This document shows positions 26,501 to 38,400 of a stretch of 64,000 nt of DNA, piece by piece. The notes beneath the pieces were generated by a model. The model was not told the origin of the DNA and searched no databases. It saw only the letters and a program-made list of their open reading frames with translations. Every line of letters begins with the position of its first letter. Position 1 is the stretch's first letter. The DNA is from Cinclus cinclus (taxonomy: Eukaryota > Chordata > Aves > Passeriformes > Cinclidae): the NCBI RefSeq assembly GCF_963662255.1, contig NC_085046.1, positions 140,197,762-140,261,761 on the forward strand, read 5' to 3'. Both the position numbers and the translations under genes were made by a program.

Positions 26501-29500
26501 AAATGAGCACCATCATGCATTTGTTTTAAATTGCATATTAGAGCACTGCTATTTTGTGCGCAATCAATACATAATTTGGAAGAAAGATGCTTTTAAAATT
26601 CAAAGCTATCCCTGAGCAGCTAAGGTTCTCTTGGAAACTGAAGGAGGAGTCTGAAATTATTGTTCTTTTGTTTGCATCCCCCAGTGGGAAAGGCAGCACA
26701 CAACTAGAAACCACTGTGCTTTGAAGCTGCACAAATCATTAAGAATAAAGATCAATCCCCCCTCCATTTAAACATTAGATGTTAAACCTGAATCTAGGAC
26801 AAAGGTAAGCTAATCAGACTCCTTTTCAAGCTGTTATTGGGTTAAATATAGTATCAAAGGGATTACATAAATCTTGTAACTCTCTCTACAGAAATTAAAA
26901 AAAAATACTTATATTTTGCAAAACACACAGCCTGTCTAGACACCAATTATAAGCATCAGCTTAATCAGTGGAAATTAGTGAGACATGCATGGGCCAAAAC
27001 CTACATTTTCTTTTTAATATTTGTTTCAGAGGGCGGGGTATCTCAAGATGAAATGGCTGACCGAGCTTTTTATTTCATTGCTTTGGGTGGAAATGACTGA
27101 ATCTTTCCACACAAAGTAGTGCTGAAGAAGCTGCTCTGGTGCAAAACAATCTTCAGTCCTAATACTCCAGTGAGCTCTCACCCTCAGCCTCTCCCCCTCT
27201 CTCTCCAGCTTTCTGCAGCAACAGGGCTTAAATGCTGTCTGGTGAAGAAGAGGGCTCCTGTTCAGTAACTCACAGATAGTAATTACTATCTGTAATTGAG
27301 CATTACATATAGAAATAGGATACCCACTCATATAAAGAAGCATATAGCTGCAAATTCTGAACTTAGAACTACTTTGTGCCCATATGCATCTGTCTTAAAT
27401 TGCAGTCAAAGTATTCCCCACTCTTAAGTCAGTGTGTGTGACATCAGAGTATGGTGCTCACACTGTCATCATCCATGCATATATTAACATACTGGAAAGT
27501 TTTCAAAACAAAAGAATCTGAATTTCAGTATACACAGTGATGCAGAACTTCCCCCCCTCTGGACTCTATGTATGATGATTAATGTATCTTTCTAAGGATG
27601 TATGCTTGTGATTATTAATGTACTATGTGCAGAAAGAGTAAACTTAATTTTCTTCAGTACCACTCTTTTCTCCTAACATTTCCCATCTCTTCCCTCCTTT
27701 ACCCGTAAACAAACAGCCGTTATTAACAAGGCCTTGGATTTCCCCTGGAGGAACCCAGGAGAGTTAAAAATAAAAAATAAAAAGCTAATTGTCAAAAATC
27801 AAAGTTAAAAGAAATGGTTTTGGACTGATAAAACACCCAAAATTGTAGGCATCTCACAAAAGAAAGCCTCACCAAAAGTAGTTGTCTTCCATGCTAAATT
27901 ACTGTTTTTAATGAAATAAAAAATTAGCTCTCTATTCACCAACAAATTTAAGTAAAATGTATTAAGAAGTCAAATTTTAAAAACTATTGTAAGCTGCAAG
28001 CAGTGAAGCTGTGTGTTTACCTCCTATTTAAGCAGATACCTACAATGCCATCAGGGATCTTGTATGGACATCAATTCCTCAAACTGATCCATGAAAAAAT
28101 ACCCAAACTCACATGACATTCTAGGTGAGGTGAACCTTTTGTCAGACCAGATTCCCCTGAGAAGTTTGGAGGACAGAGAGCCATTAAGTATTCAACATAG
28201 CAAACAAGGCTGAACATTGTGCAGTGCTGAACGCTCCAAAAATTCCACTGCATCTACAAATGCATTTTACCTTGCTGAAAATCCTGCTGAGAAACAGAAA
28301 ATCCTGAGCTTTCCTGCCTGCTCCATCTAACTCATTCAGCAACTTCTGCCAAGTGCCCAACTCCTCTTGATACAATTTGGATTTGCAGAGCACTCTCAGC
28401 TCCCACTGATTTGCTGAAGGCATCTGATCCATATATAAAAAGGCAGTATCTTTCTACCTCGAAGGTATTCTAAAGAAATCTGGAGTTTTTGAGGAAGCAC
28501 ATAGCTGTAACTAACATTTTACTTCCAGACTTCTACAGCCAGGTAGTTAGTAACTGTTCTTTCCTGACTCCTTTCCCCACTGTTTCCCCTTTACTCTTTT
28601 TCGGACATACAACATACCTAGATCTAAGTTAACCTAAATACCAAGACAGAGCCTTACACCCACACACAGAGCCAGTAGGAGAGTTTTAAAAATCAACAGC
28701 ATTGTGACATACCAAGTCTTTGCATTATAAACACAGGGAGGAAAGTAATCACATTAGTACCATATTTTGTGTACATTAATCTATTTCATAGCTTTAAGAA
28801 AGGCAAGCTTAGAGACCTCTAACAAGACTGCCTTGGACTATACAAACATGCACTTCCATCTATGATGTTCTTAGCAACTTTCTAAACTAAGACTGTTAAA
28901 ATAATCGCAGTCCTAACCTATAACCAATGATTCAATTCCTAAAATCTCCATGACTACCCAATCCACAGAATTCATTGTGAGCTAACAGCTATTTTCCATC
29001 TAATAAATGTGGTTCGAAGATGCTTTGAAGATTCAGAATGCTGAACATGTGGAGCCTTTACAATAACCATGAGAAAGTTCAAAAGCTCATTTCTGTCCTT
29101 CTGTCTGCTGAGGTGAATTTGGCGCTCACAGAACGACGCTGGCTTTGCCAAGCAGCGAGGGCTGGCGTTACACACGCCTCATTACACAGTTCTGTCTGCC
29201 CACTCTTTAAAAAAAACTGTCAGCCTTCAAGTCTTGCTCGAGCAATGGTTTCAAATTGTGAGTCCACTCAAAGCATGCGAAGTTCCTCCAAACCTAGTGA
29301 GACCACTAGACAAGGAAGGTGAGCAGCATACTGCAAAACACCAGCAGAGAAGGCCAAGTTGCATGGAGTAAACCTAAAATACCAAAGTCACTTTCTTAAA
29401 AGGGTCTATATATGATGCAGAACCTGCTCTTTTGAAGTAGAATATATAAAGTTCCTTTAGACCCAAAGGCACAAGCAGAGGTTATGCTAAAGAATGTTTG

Positions 29501-32500
29501 CAACATTAAGTTCTTTCTTACCTTTTAGATCTTTTAAGAAGTACAAACAGTAGCATATTGAAAGATCTTTACAGTTTTTCCTGAAGGTTCTGCAATCATG
29601 CTACATCTGTTCCTCCTTTAGTCCTCAGCAATTTTCCTGTCTTCTGTGCTTTAGCATGTCAATGTGTCTTATAATTGTAATGGTATAATAAATGTAGGCT
29701 ACATTCCTCCCTTTTAGATCATATTCTTTTAAAGTGAATTACACTGAACATTTACTATGATCTCAAAGCTCACCTTCTAACAAGTGACAATAGCCGACTT
29801 CTGCTCAATTTGGGGCTGCTTAGAAAGGATCCACTGGTAGTTCTAAGAAATACATAACAGTTCACTGAACTCTGAAGGATTTGAAAAAGACCTGAGTGGA
29901 CCCCCTCAAGTTCCATGCAGCTCCTTGACAGAAAGACCACAGAACTGGAAATGAACCATCAGCACAAGTGGTGCAAGGCACAGAATTATGAAATGCCATC
30001 TGGATGGTAGAGGACAAGGAAATGTATCATTCTAGTGGCTTCCACCTCCACAGAAAAAGAAAGAAATTGTTTATGCAGCAAAATGTTTTGACTGTTTGGA
30101 AAGTCCTCAACTAGCCTTGAAAAATAAAAAAAAAAGAGGAAAAAGAGAAAAGAGAGAAAAATGAGAAAATATTAATCGGAATAAAGAATAAAAGACAGTA
30201 AATTTGAATTAATAGAACTAATAATGCTGAAAACTTAAGTACTCGCATCCCTTTAATGCCTAATTTAACAATATTAGAAAGTTAAATAATAAGAGAAAAT
30301 TTTATTTTTAGATGTGTATATTCAGCAAAAGTGACACTACTGATAGGTAGTGGACAAGGAGAACACTATACTCACTACTGCTGCCTATTTAGGAAATAGG
30401 AAGTAAACAAAAGGGAAAATGGGACTAAACTGAAAATTGCATCACTTGTTTACAAGTCCCTGACATCTCAGAAGCAAACCATCTTGGACATTTATGGATC
30501 AATGACCCTGCATCTAAAGCACAAGGAGAGGGAATATTGACCATTTATACACAGAAGAGAACAGCACGTCCATGCACTCAGCTAAAAATGTTCAGAACAC
30601 TCCCTCACACCATGACCCCAAAACTGTTATCACACAAGATTTTAACACAATGATCATTCTGAAAAATTTACAGCAAGTTCCGGATTTATAAAAATTAGAA
30701 AACACAAAAATACTAAATTTGATACCATTAAATCTTTACTAGACCTCAGCTTGATAGGTGAAGAGAAACTGATCACCAAAATACAGATTAGCCATAGCTT
30801 ACTTGCAAATGATTGTGGCTCGGTTGTATTTACTATTCACAAACAAAAAAACCCCACAGTTTATTTGTACTTGGTTATTTAGAAGTTCCAGCTTTGTAAA
30901 ACTGCAAAAAATCCTGAACTCAGACTAAAGGAAAGAATCTGACTTCAAAGATGAATGACTGTTTTTCAAATAAGACTCTTCTAAAGTTACATACAAACAA
31001 ATGGGTCACCAATCACAACTAGAAGAAAGTTGACCCAAAATTTAAACCTTTCCTCAGACTACATATGAACAAATGGTGGGAAACCCAGGGGAAATATCAG
31101 TGATAGCAATAAGCTTAACTGAAATGCTACAGATGGCCCAGTGAAGCAAAAGACACAAGAAACTGCCTTCTGGGTACATTAGGGACAAAAGGAATCCTAG
31201 CAATATTACAAAGACATTGTTTGATAGAAATTCTTAAGTGTGGACTATCTACGGAAGAGAGAACTGCTCACCACATAGCTCGGCAAGTATTGTGACAAAC
31301 TTTGTGATAAATATTGTCTATTCTGAAATAAGCAACAGTTACAAACAATTCCAGTTAAAGCTAGGTATCAGGACACTGGATCCGGCCAATGCACTCACAC
31401 CAAGAGAGGTGCTGCAAGAGAGGAAATAATCCAGAACAGATCCATACGAAATATCAGGAAAGTAGAAAAGTTAGCTTCACAAAAGAAAATTCTACCTCAA
31501 AGTACTATGTTTTCCCAAGACAAGTGTGGGGACAATCAGAGTAAACATACACATTATCCATGTGATAGTGGAGAGCTTTTCAGTCTAGCCAAGATACAAG
31601 AACCACTAGCCTAAATTTAAAAGCAAATAATTTCAGTTACACAAAATGGCATCTACTTCTAATCTGATTGGGGGAATTCATTTAACACCACCAGCGGAAT
31701 TGACTGCCTTGCTGGCAACGTTTAAAGTAACAAAAGAGTTTCTGAATTATGCATTTTTGCTCCAAGAGGTCTTAATTCAGGGCAGTCCTCTGGTCGACAT
31801 CACACAGGTTGTTTTAAACAGGGTTTCTGTAAGTACTCACAAGCTTTCTTTTTTTTGGCATGAAATCCTTCTGAATAAAAACAAAAAAACAAGACTGCTG
31901 GTGAAAACTAACAGCACAGCTTTTAAAATTCCCCTCTCATTCCTACATTTGAGGGAATATTTGTTTTCATAAACGAAAATCCACTTTTCATGTAACAAAA
32001 TCCACTTTTTATTTACACAATGTTTATAGGCACTTTGAAATGCTCAACATACTCTTTGTACATCTCTGATTTTAAAAATAAATGGCACCTATACCAGCTT
32101 GCAGACAGAGACATCTTAGCCTTCACTATTTTATGTGACACTTTGTATACAGTAAACTTCCTCATCTTTCCATTAACTATTTAAGCTACCAAGCAGCTCA
32201 GAAATAAAGTGCAAGTACCTACCAGGTAACATTCACTACTGCAGATACTCTGAGTCCTTTCAGAGATCCAGAACTGCCTCAGTTACATGGTTTATCGAAG
32301 TTGATGGTTTCCAGTGCTGCACATCCTGGTACAGGGAAGAGCTGAGCATCAGAACGCACCCCAAAACACAGGCACCCTCAGAGGAGCAAACCAGACATCT
32401 TCCCCAACTTTGCCTGCACATACACTGTACTGCTTCTTCTCACTCGCCCCAGCACCCCAACGCCACGGGATGCAAGGTAACTCTGGAGCCAGAACTTCAT

Positions 32501-32515
32501 GGCTCGCTACCTGCC

Positions 32516-32555
32516 GTCAGTCAGTCCGTCCGTCCGTCCGTCCGTCCGCCCGCCT
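32516..32555. repeat. TCCG tetranucleotide repeat at the CpG island edge
   Basis: About six perfect TCCG copies flanked by TCAG and CCCG variants, at the edge of the ZHX1 CpG island farther from ATAD2. Each unit carries a CpG, so length changes would alter local CpG count. Confidence 0.9.
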
Positions 32556-33161
32556 GAACGCCAGCGGTGACAGCGGGCAGGAATTCGCCGGCTGCTCTGA
32601 GCGCATCGGGATTGAACTTCTCGATTCTCCTTTCCGACTGACGAGTCAGACGGATTTTCCTCCGCCCTGAGGCGATCAAAGCACCGTGCGGGCTCCCGAC
32701 ACGGGGCGGAGGAAGAAGAAAGGGGAGAGGAGCCCGTCCACGGAGGGGTTTGACCCCACCGCAGGCCGGGTCGGGGGAACGCGCACCGTCCGCTTCAAGG
32801 AATGCCACGGCTCTGCCTCCGCTCTGCCTCCCACCAGCCCGCCCGGAGCCCGCCGCCCCCGACGGGCGATGACCCCCGGCCGCGGGGGCAGCGCCGCCGC
32901 CAGACAATGGGGAGGCGGGCGGGGCGCGGCCGCCCCACCGCGCCCACCCAGCGGGCTCCGTCCCCGTCGGGCCCGGCCCGCCCGCCCCCGCTGGCCGGGA
33001 GCCGCCCCCGCCCCGGGGCGGCGGCGCCGTCCCGTCCCTACCGGAGGAGCGCCCGGCCCGCTCCCGGGGGAAGCGGGGGCGGGCGCAGGGCGCGCCTCCC
33101 CGGGCAGCGGGGTCACCCTCCCGCCTCCCGGCGCCGAGAGCCCCCCTCGGCGAGTCCCTAC

Positions 33162-33250
33162 CTGCCGGCGCCGCTCCGCCTCGCCCCCGCAGCCCGCACC
33201 GCCGCCCGCCCGCCGCCTGCGCTCACGGCCGCGCCGCCATCTTGCGCTTC
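33162..33250 (-). other. ZHX1: Probable ZHX1 noncoding first exon
   Basis: The exon would begin near the YY1-type box at about 33245-33260 and end at the donor whose first intron base is 33161. The start is approximate. Alternative GTAG-type donors lie near 33040 and 32511, so other first exons are possible. It has no coding role that I can see. Confidence 0.5.
33233..33244 (-). promoter_or_regulatory. YY1-type box
   Basis: CAAGATGGCGGC on the minus strand matches the YY1 consensus typically found within a few tens of bases downstream of CpG-island start sites. Its orientation agrees with minus-strand transcription. Confidence 0.7.
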
Positions 33251-33805
33251 ACAAACTACTGCACTTCTTTCGGGGCGGGGGGGCGGCGGATGGGCCGGGA
33301 GCTCCCAACGCCGCGGCCGCCCGCGCCCTCGCCTCGCCCCGCGGCGCCCACTCGCATCCTCCCGGCGCGGTGCAGCCCCGGGGCGAGAGCGCGGCGACCG
33401 CGGCCGCTGCTTCGGCCGCCCTGGCAGCGAGCGGGGGCGGAGCCGCTCCCGCCGCCCCGCCCGTCAGGCGGCGGACACCGGGCGCGGGGGCTGCCCCGGC
33501 ACCGCAGCGCCGCAGCCCGGGGGCGCCGGCGGCTCCTCGGCGGCCCGGGGAGGAGCGAGGGCGGCAGGGTCGGAGCTCCCGGCCGGCAGCCGCGCCCCGG
33601 CCCGCAAACTTCGGCTCCGCGCGGGCCCTCCCGCCGCGCCCGGGCCGGGCTGTAAGGGACAGCGCCAGCCGGCCCGGCAAGGGTTTCTGCCGCTCCCGCC
33701 CTGAGGACGCGGTGCAGGGTCCCGAAACCTAAACCAGGGCGAGTGAACACAGGAGCGGCTCTTACGGAAAAGACATTTCCCACATCTTGGGTTGTTGGAG
33801 GAATT

Positions 33806-33811
33806 TTTATT
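33806..33811 (-). terminator. ATAD2: Candidate distal ATAD2 poly(A) signal
   Basis: A perfect AATAAA on the minus strand about 1.6 kb after the stop codon, about 0.5 kb from the probable ZHX1 start region. Confidence 0.4.
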
Positions 33812-35317
33812 AGTTAGAGAACTTTGAGAAAGGAGACCTCCCTCTCTTTACTACATACATAATATTTTAATTAATATTTGGTTTTAACTTTCACTGCCCA
33901 ATTCTCAAAAATATTGTTTCCCTATAATGTTTTTTTCCCATCACTGTGCGCCGTTTTGGGTCAGATAGTAAAATGTAACAGTTTCTCTGAGAAAGAAAAA
34001 AAGAAAGGTGGGGCTTGTGTGGAACCTTTAACTGTTCGCAGGTGGTCACAGAAGATGAAGATTTACACAGCTGGGTAGATTTTTTTAAATTTACCTCCCT
34101 AGGTACAGGATGCCGTCGAGCCTAGTGACAGGAAGACATTTGCTCAAAACAGAAGGTTTGATCCCAGAAATGTATCTGGTTCCTCAATTCCTCATTGCCA
34201 GTTTTCAAGTAGTGCTCTTAGGGGATGCACTTAAAGTTGCCTACCCCAAGTCACATTGAAATTGGTGATGGCAGCCAAGGAGGAGATAAAGACATTAGTT
34301 CATTTATTACATTTCCAGTGTCATAAATTACATTAAAATGTAAATTTTCAATTTAATTTTTTCTCTTGCCTGAGATTGTCTTTGCTGTATAATCCCTACA
34401 CTGAGTGGAGATGAAGCTGATCACACATAGTTCTTATTTTAAAATCGTAGTATCTATGCCAGTGTCTTAAATGCAAGATTATCAATTATCAAAATTGTCC
34501 TGTGATTAAAATAGAGCAGACAATCCACCCCTAGGAAGAGATGATTTTTTTATTAATATCCACCAAACAATACAGAGAGAAAAAAAATCTGCATAGCACA
34601 CCAATGTTTGAACCAACACAGTAAAAGGACACAAAAACACAAGTGACAGAGGCAAGAAACCAAACACACAAAGAAGGATTGAACAGTTTGGCATTCAGTA
34701 TTGCCAGATGTTGTATATGTGAGGTGACAGAAGAGTAAAGGTTCATGCTACATGTTTTATCTCTATTTATATAAGATTTTATTCTCACATAGTTGAACTT
34801 GGTCTTACTCTCTTTTTTAAAACAACTATCAAATTAACAGATAAATTTTCTCTGCAAGTTTGAAGATATATAGTTCTTCAAAACAAGGTGCTGCTTTGCT
34901 TTTACTTCAATATATTTATCACCAATAATATATTCAACTTTTATGTAATAAACAGATATAATTCTTTCCCAGTAACTATAAAAATATTTACAACAGAATT
35001 CAACTACAAGCCATCTGCTGAATTAAAATTTGTATTAAAATGCTTTTCTCCAGTATTACCATTATTACAAGCATGATTAAACTTTCAAAGTTACAGTAGT
35101 GAATTTTGCTTTGTTTCAAGTTACATTTTCTTTTAAAGAGAGGTACTGAAATTATGTGTTCAGATCTGCTAAGTTCCAAAGGCAATCACAGCAGTATGTC
35201 ACATTAACATATATATCTAAAAGGGAAATATCAAATCAAAGTCACTGAATGACTTTATTTGAGCTTTCTTAATAAATTTTAAGATACAGTTGTATAAATA
35301 TATGTGTAGACCTAGTA

Positions 35318-35323
35318 TTTATT
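35318..35323 (-). terminator. ATAD2: Candidate proximal ATAD2 poly(A) signal
   Basis: A perfect AATAAA on the minus strand about 77 bases after the stop codon. Its use would give a very short 3' UTR. Confidence 0.35.
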
Positions 35324-35399
35324 GAACAATGCCAAGAAAGAACAGCATGCAATAAAAAGAAAACATTACAGAGTGTGTCCAGTGTGCTGAAATCAAGTA

Positions 35400-35438
35400 T
35401 CATGGGTAACTGAAGGCTGTAATTTCTTTCTTCATTGC
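35400..35438 (-). CDS. ATAD2: ATAD2 exon 28, terminal coding part
   Basis: Encodes [12 protein letters not shown] and then TGA, aligned to human KMEQEVENFSCSR. Acceptor TTCTCCTTAG. The last 12 residues match the family's C-terminal length. Confidence 0.88.
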   Translation of the reverse strand, partial: AMKKEITAFSYP

Positions 35439-38400
35439 CTAAGGAGAAAAAAAAGACATCAGGAGTCAGCGTGAATACAAACTTAAGAACTCTGTCTACC
35501 ACTTCATCAAAAGAAGAGACTCTGTGCACACAAGTGTTAGTAACGATTTAGCCAACAGATGTGCTACCACCATCACTGTTGTTCTATACTCCCTGGCTCC
35601 AACACATCCTTATGTACCCAAAATAGACAGTAGGCTAAGAAGATCTGCAGGGATCTGTATCAGGGGACTATGGATCAACAGTGCTTTCAACAGCTAAAAG
35701 CTGAACTGTTCTTTTCTGCACTCTGAATAAATACTTGTTAAAGTCTCTGTCTTCATACAGTAGAACTTACTCCTGGACTGACTTGTGCAAGCCCTCTGAA
35801 TAGGAAATATTCTTTGGTTCAAAGAAGCAGAAAACAAAGAAATCAAGATCTGTCACAAAAGCTTACAAGCCCCAAGATAACAAGCATGTTAAATCACGTC
35901 ATTATGATGGATGAGAGAAGGGTGCATTTTTCAGAAATGGCATCCCTGAATCCAAGTAACCCTCACTGTTGCACAGTCAGAGCAAGAGCATCTGATCTGA
36001 CTCCTCATCAGATGTGGAAGAAGAGATCAAGATGACCAGGACCCAACAGAAGAGGCTTCCTGGCTTTTTAAAGGAAGACTGAGACACTTACAAGAATTTT
36101 ATCTATTCTTATGCATAACCACCTGGAAGACAAATGGATTTGAGGACTTGGAAGCTGAAGAGTGAATATCCAACCTATCTAAATCAACTCTACACTGGGA
36201 ATGTCAGAATGGGACCATGGGTTCCTGTGGACTATTCCTGCCAAGCTCTGACAACTTGGAAATCCTCTCTTAGAGGAAGAGATTACAGATTTTGACTTGT
36301 TACTATTAAATGCTCATAGGCAGGAAGCTCCCCATATATGAAATTAAAGATGCTTGAGCAGTTCTAGCTAAAAAAGGAAATCTGCTGAGACTGAAGTCTC
36401 TTATTCTTGTTATGCCTCATACTTAGTTTCTTTTCAGGAACTGAATGAATACTATGCAAGTGTTACCATGTGTGACTGCCCACAAGGGGAGACCGAGGAA
36501 GTGACAGACTGAGAAAAGCACCCTCCTTTCACAGCACCCCAAGCACTTAAAAGGTTCCGGAGCAGGAGTGGTGACAGACTGAGGTTAACTGCTTTGAGAG
36601 GGCTCCAGGAGGGACCCGTTGTCTCCAAGCCTTTTCCTGCTGAAACTGCCAACAGCTAAGCCAAATGCAACAATAGTTTTTCAATACAGAGAAATGTCTT
36701 CCAGACTGTAATGAACAAATCTTGTAACACAGGCAACTAAACAGCAATGAGTAATGCTAAATAACCATGATGTTCACAGGGCACACATACGTATGCATAA
36801 CACACACCTGTAATAACGACAGAAAGTGCTACAAGACAAAAAAAATACCTTCACTAATTCATTTTTGTCATCATCTTCCCGATGTTGGTAAATGCACTGG
36901 CTAAGGACAGCATATAGCTTTTCCATGCGAAATATACTGACGTTCTCAGTTACCACGGCAATAGAATGCAACACTTGCTGAAGAAAAAAACAGAAACCAG
37001 AGTTCAGAATAGCACAAGTTAAGCTGCAAACAGAAAAGGTAGGACATGGCACAGGTATATGGCCAACTTCCCATGCAAAACTTTTTAATTGCTGCCACGT
37101 AAGTGACTCCATGCTCTTGTATGCATTCATCAAGTTCTAGGCCTATTACCAAGCAAATTAACAAAAAACTCCAAACAAAAAAACCAGCCCAAACAAAACC
37201 AAGCAGCTACAGTTAGGAGGTTCACCCAGCTTATTATCTGCAAGTGAATTCCAAACAGGCTCTCTTAACACAAGCAGTAAGTTCCAGTGGCACCCATGTT
37301 AAGGAATCAAGTTTTCTAAAAGATGCATTTCATGACTGTAGCTCTGTCCTCAGAGCTGAAACCTCCGTAAGGGCTTTATGGTACCATCTCTCCAGTGGGC
37401 AGTATCCTCAGAGCACTGAGAGCACTGTATGCTGCTGGCACCCTGACTCCAGAGAAACCCATGCAAACTCCCTACACAGGTAGACATGAACAACAGCTTC
37501 CTCACAAGGGGAAGTGGGTGGGCAGGCACCAATCAATCTCTGCTCTTTTGTGAGCACTGACAGGACCTGAGGGAATAGCATGAAGCTGTGTCAGGGGGAA
37601 TTTAGGTTTGGATGCAAGGAAGAAGCTCTTCACCCAGTGCATGGTCAGGCAGTAGAACAGGTTCCCCCAGCAAAGTGGATACAGCACCAAGCTTGGCAGA
37701 GCTCAAGGCACATGGCAGGATTGTTGGGGGTGCCCTGTGCAGGGCCAGGAGTTGGACTCTATCCTTCTAGGTCCCTTCCAACTCAGGATATGCTGTCATT
37801 CTATGAATACAACCCCATGAAATTTACTTGCTTAGGAAGCCTGCCTTAAAAAGCCTGTCTTAATTTCTCTCTCTCACTTCATTTCTTATCATGGCAGGTA
37901 AAGAGCATCCCCCTCTGGTTTGACCCACCTCCAGGACCTCAACCTGGCAATTCTTCTCACTGCACCATCTCCTGAACATGACCAGGTCCATCTACCCTCT
38001 CTAATTCATACCAAGAAACTTCTTTGACCCCCTGCAGCTAGGCACATTTTTTGATCCTTTCTCCAACTGTATCACAGGATAACTCCTCTACTAAAGGGGA
38101 CTGGAAGAACCTTCTAACACTGTATAGCTATATGAAAGCAAAATTCTATTACTGGATTTTGAAAGTGTTTTGAGAAGACCAGGTATTAGTATTTTATCCA
38201 GGATGATAACCTTTAAGTCAACCTGCTAACTTCAAGTTAAAAGTCATCTCTGCTAAAAATCAAGGTACTCTTTCAGTTCCTAATAAATGAAAACATGCAA
38301 ACAGCAAACAAAAGCAACCCCTCAGTCCATCATGAAAACTGCCAAGACACTAATAACCAATAGCATTACCAGTTTATCAGTGGGCTATTTTAAAATCTGA

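Larger units (their letters stand above)
16331..32500 (-). other. ZHX1: ZHX1 5' intron region
   Basis: About 16 kb between the ZHX1 coding exon and the CpG island, AT-rich, with no open frame resembling a protein. The distance from coding exon to CpG island, about 17 kb, is similar to what I recall for the human gene. It may hide another short noncoding 5' exon that I cannot pin down. It holds scattered T-rich tracts (24661-24684, 26285-26365), a pentanucleotide repeat at 23133-23153 and a CR1 tail near 23.55 kb. A slightly CpG-richer patch lies at 29095-29180. Confidence 0.6.
32500..33730 (-). promoter_or_regulatory. ZHX1: CpG island, probable ZHX1 promoter
   Basis: G+C and CpG density rise sharply here against AT-rich flanks. 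On the minus strand the core has GC boxes (33271-33290) followed by a YY1-type box, CAAGATGGCGGC, at 33233-33244; such boxes usually sit just after the start site. A splice donor, CAG then GTAGGG, follows at 33156-33161. Start site, first exon and direction therefore fit ZHX1. Long open frames here on both strands (up to 348 codons) are a by-product of stop-poor GC-rich DNA. Confidence 0.85.
33806..35399 (-). other. ATAD2: ATAD2 3' UTR (maximal estimate)
   Basis: AT-rich sequence after the ATAD2 stop. Minus-strand AATAAA copies are at 35318-35323, 35254-35259, 34549-34554 and 33806-33811. The last would give about 1.6 kb, near the roughly 1.5 kb I recall for human ATAD2, and ends close to the CpG island. 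Which site is used cannot be seen. Confidence 0.5.

Noticed and set aside
30000..31600. A-rich stretch suspected to be a decayed retroelement
   Set aside because: I could not match it to any family by eye, and saw no terminal repeats, target-site duplication or reverse transcriptase frame.
32676..33783. Long open frames on both strands (up to 348 codons) at 32.7-33.8 kb
   Set aside because: They overlap one another in several frames within a CpG island, are extreme in Arg, Pro, Ala and Gly, and resemble no protein. This is the usual effect of stop-poor GC-rich DNA.
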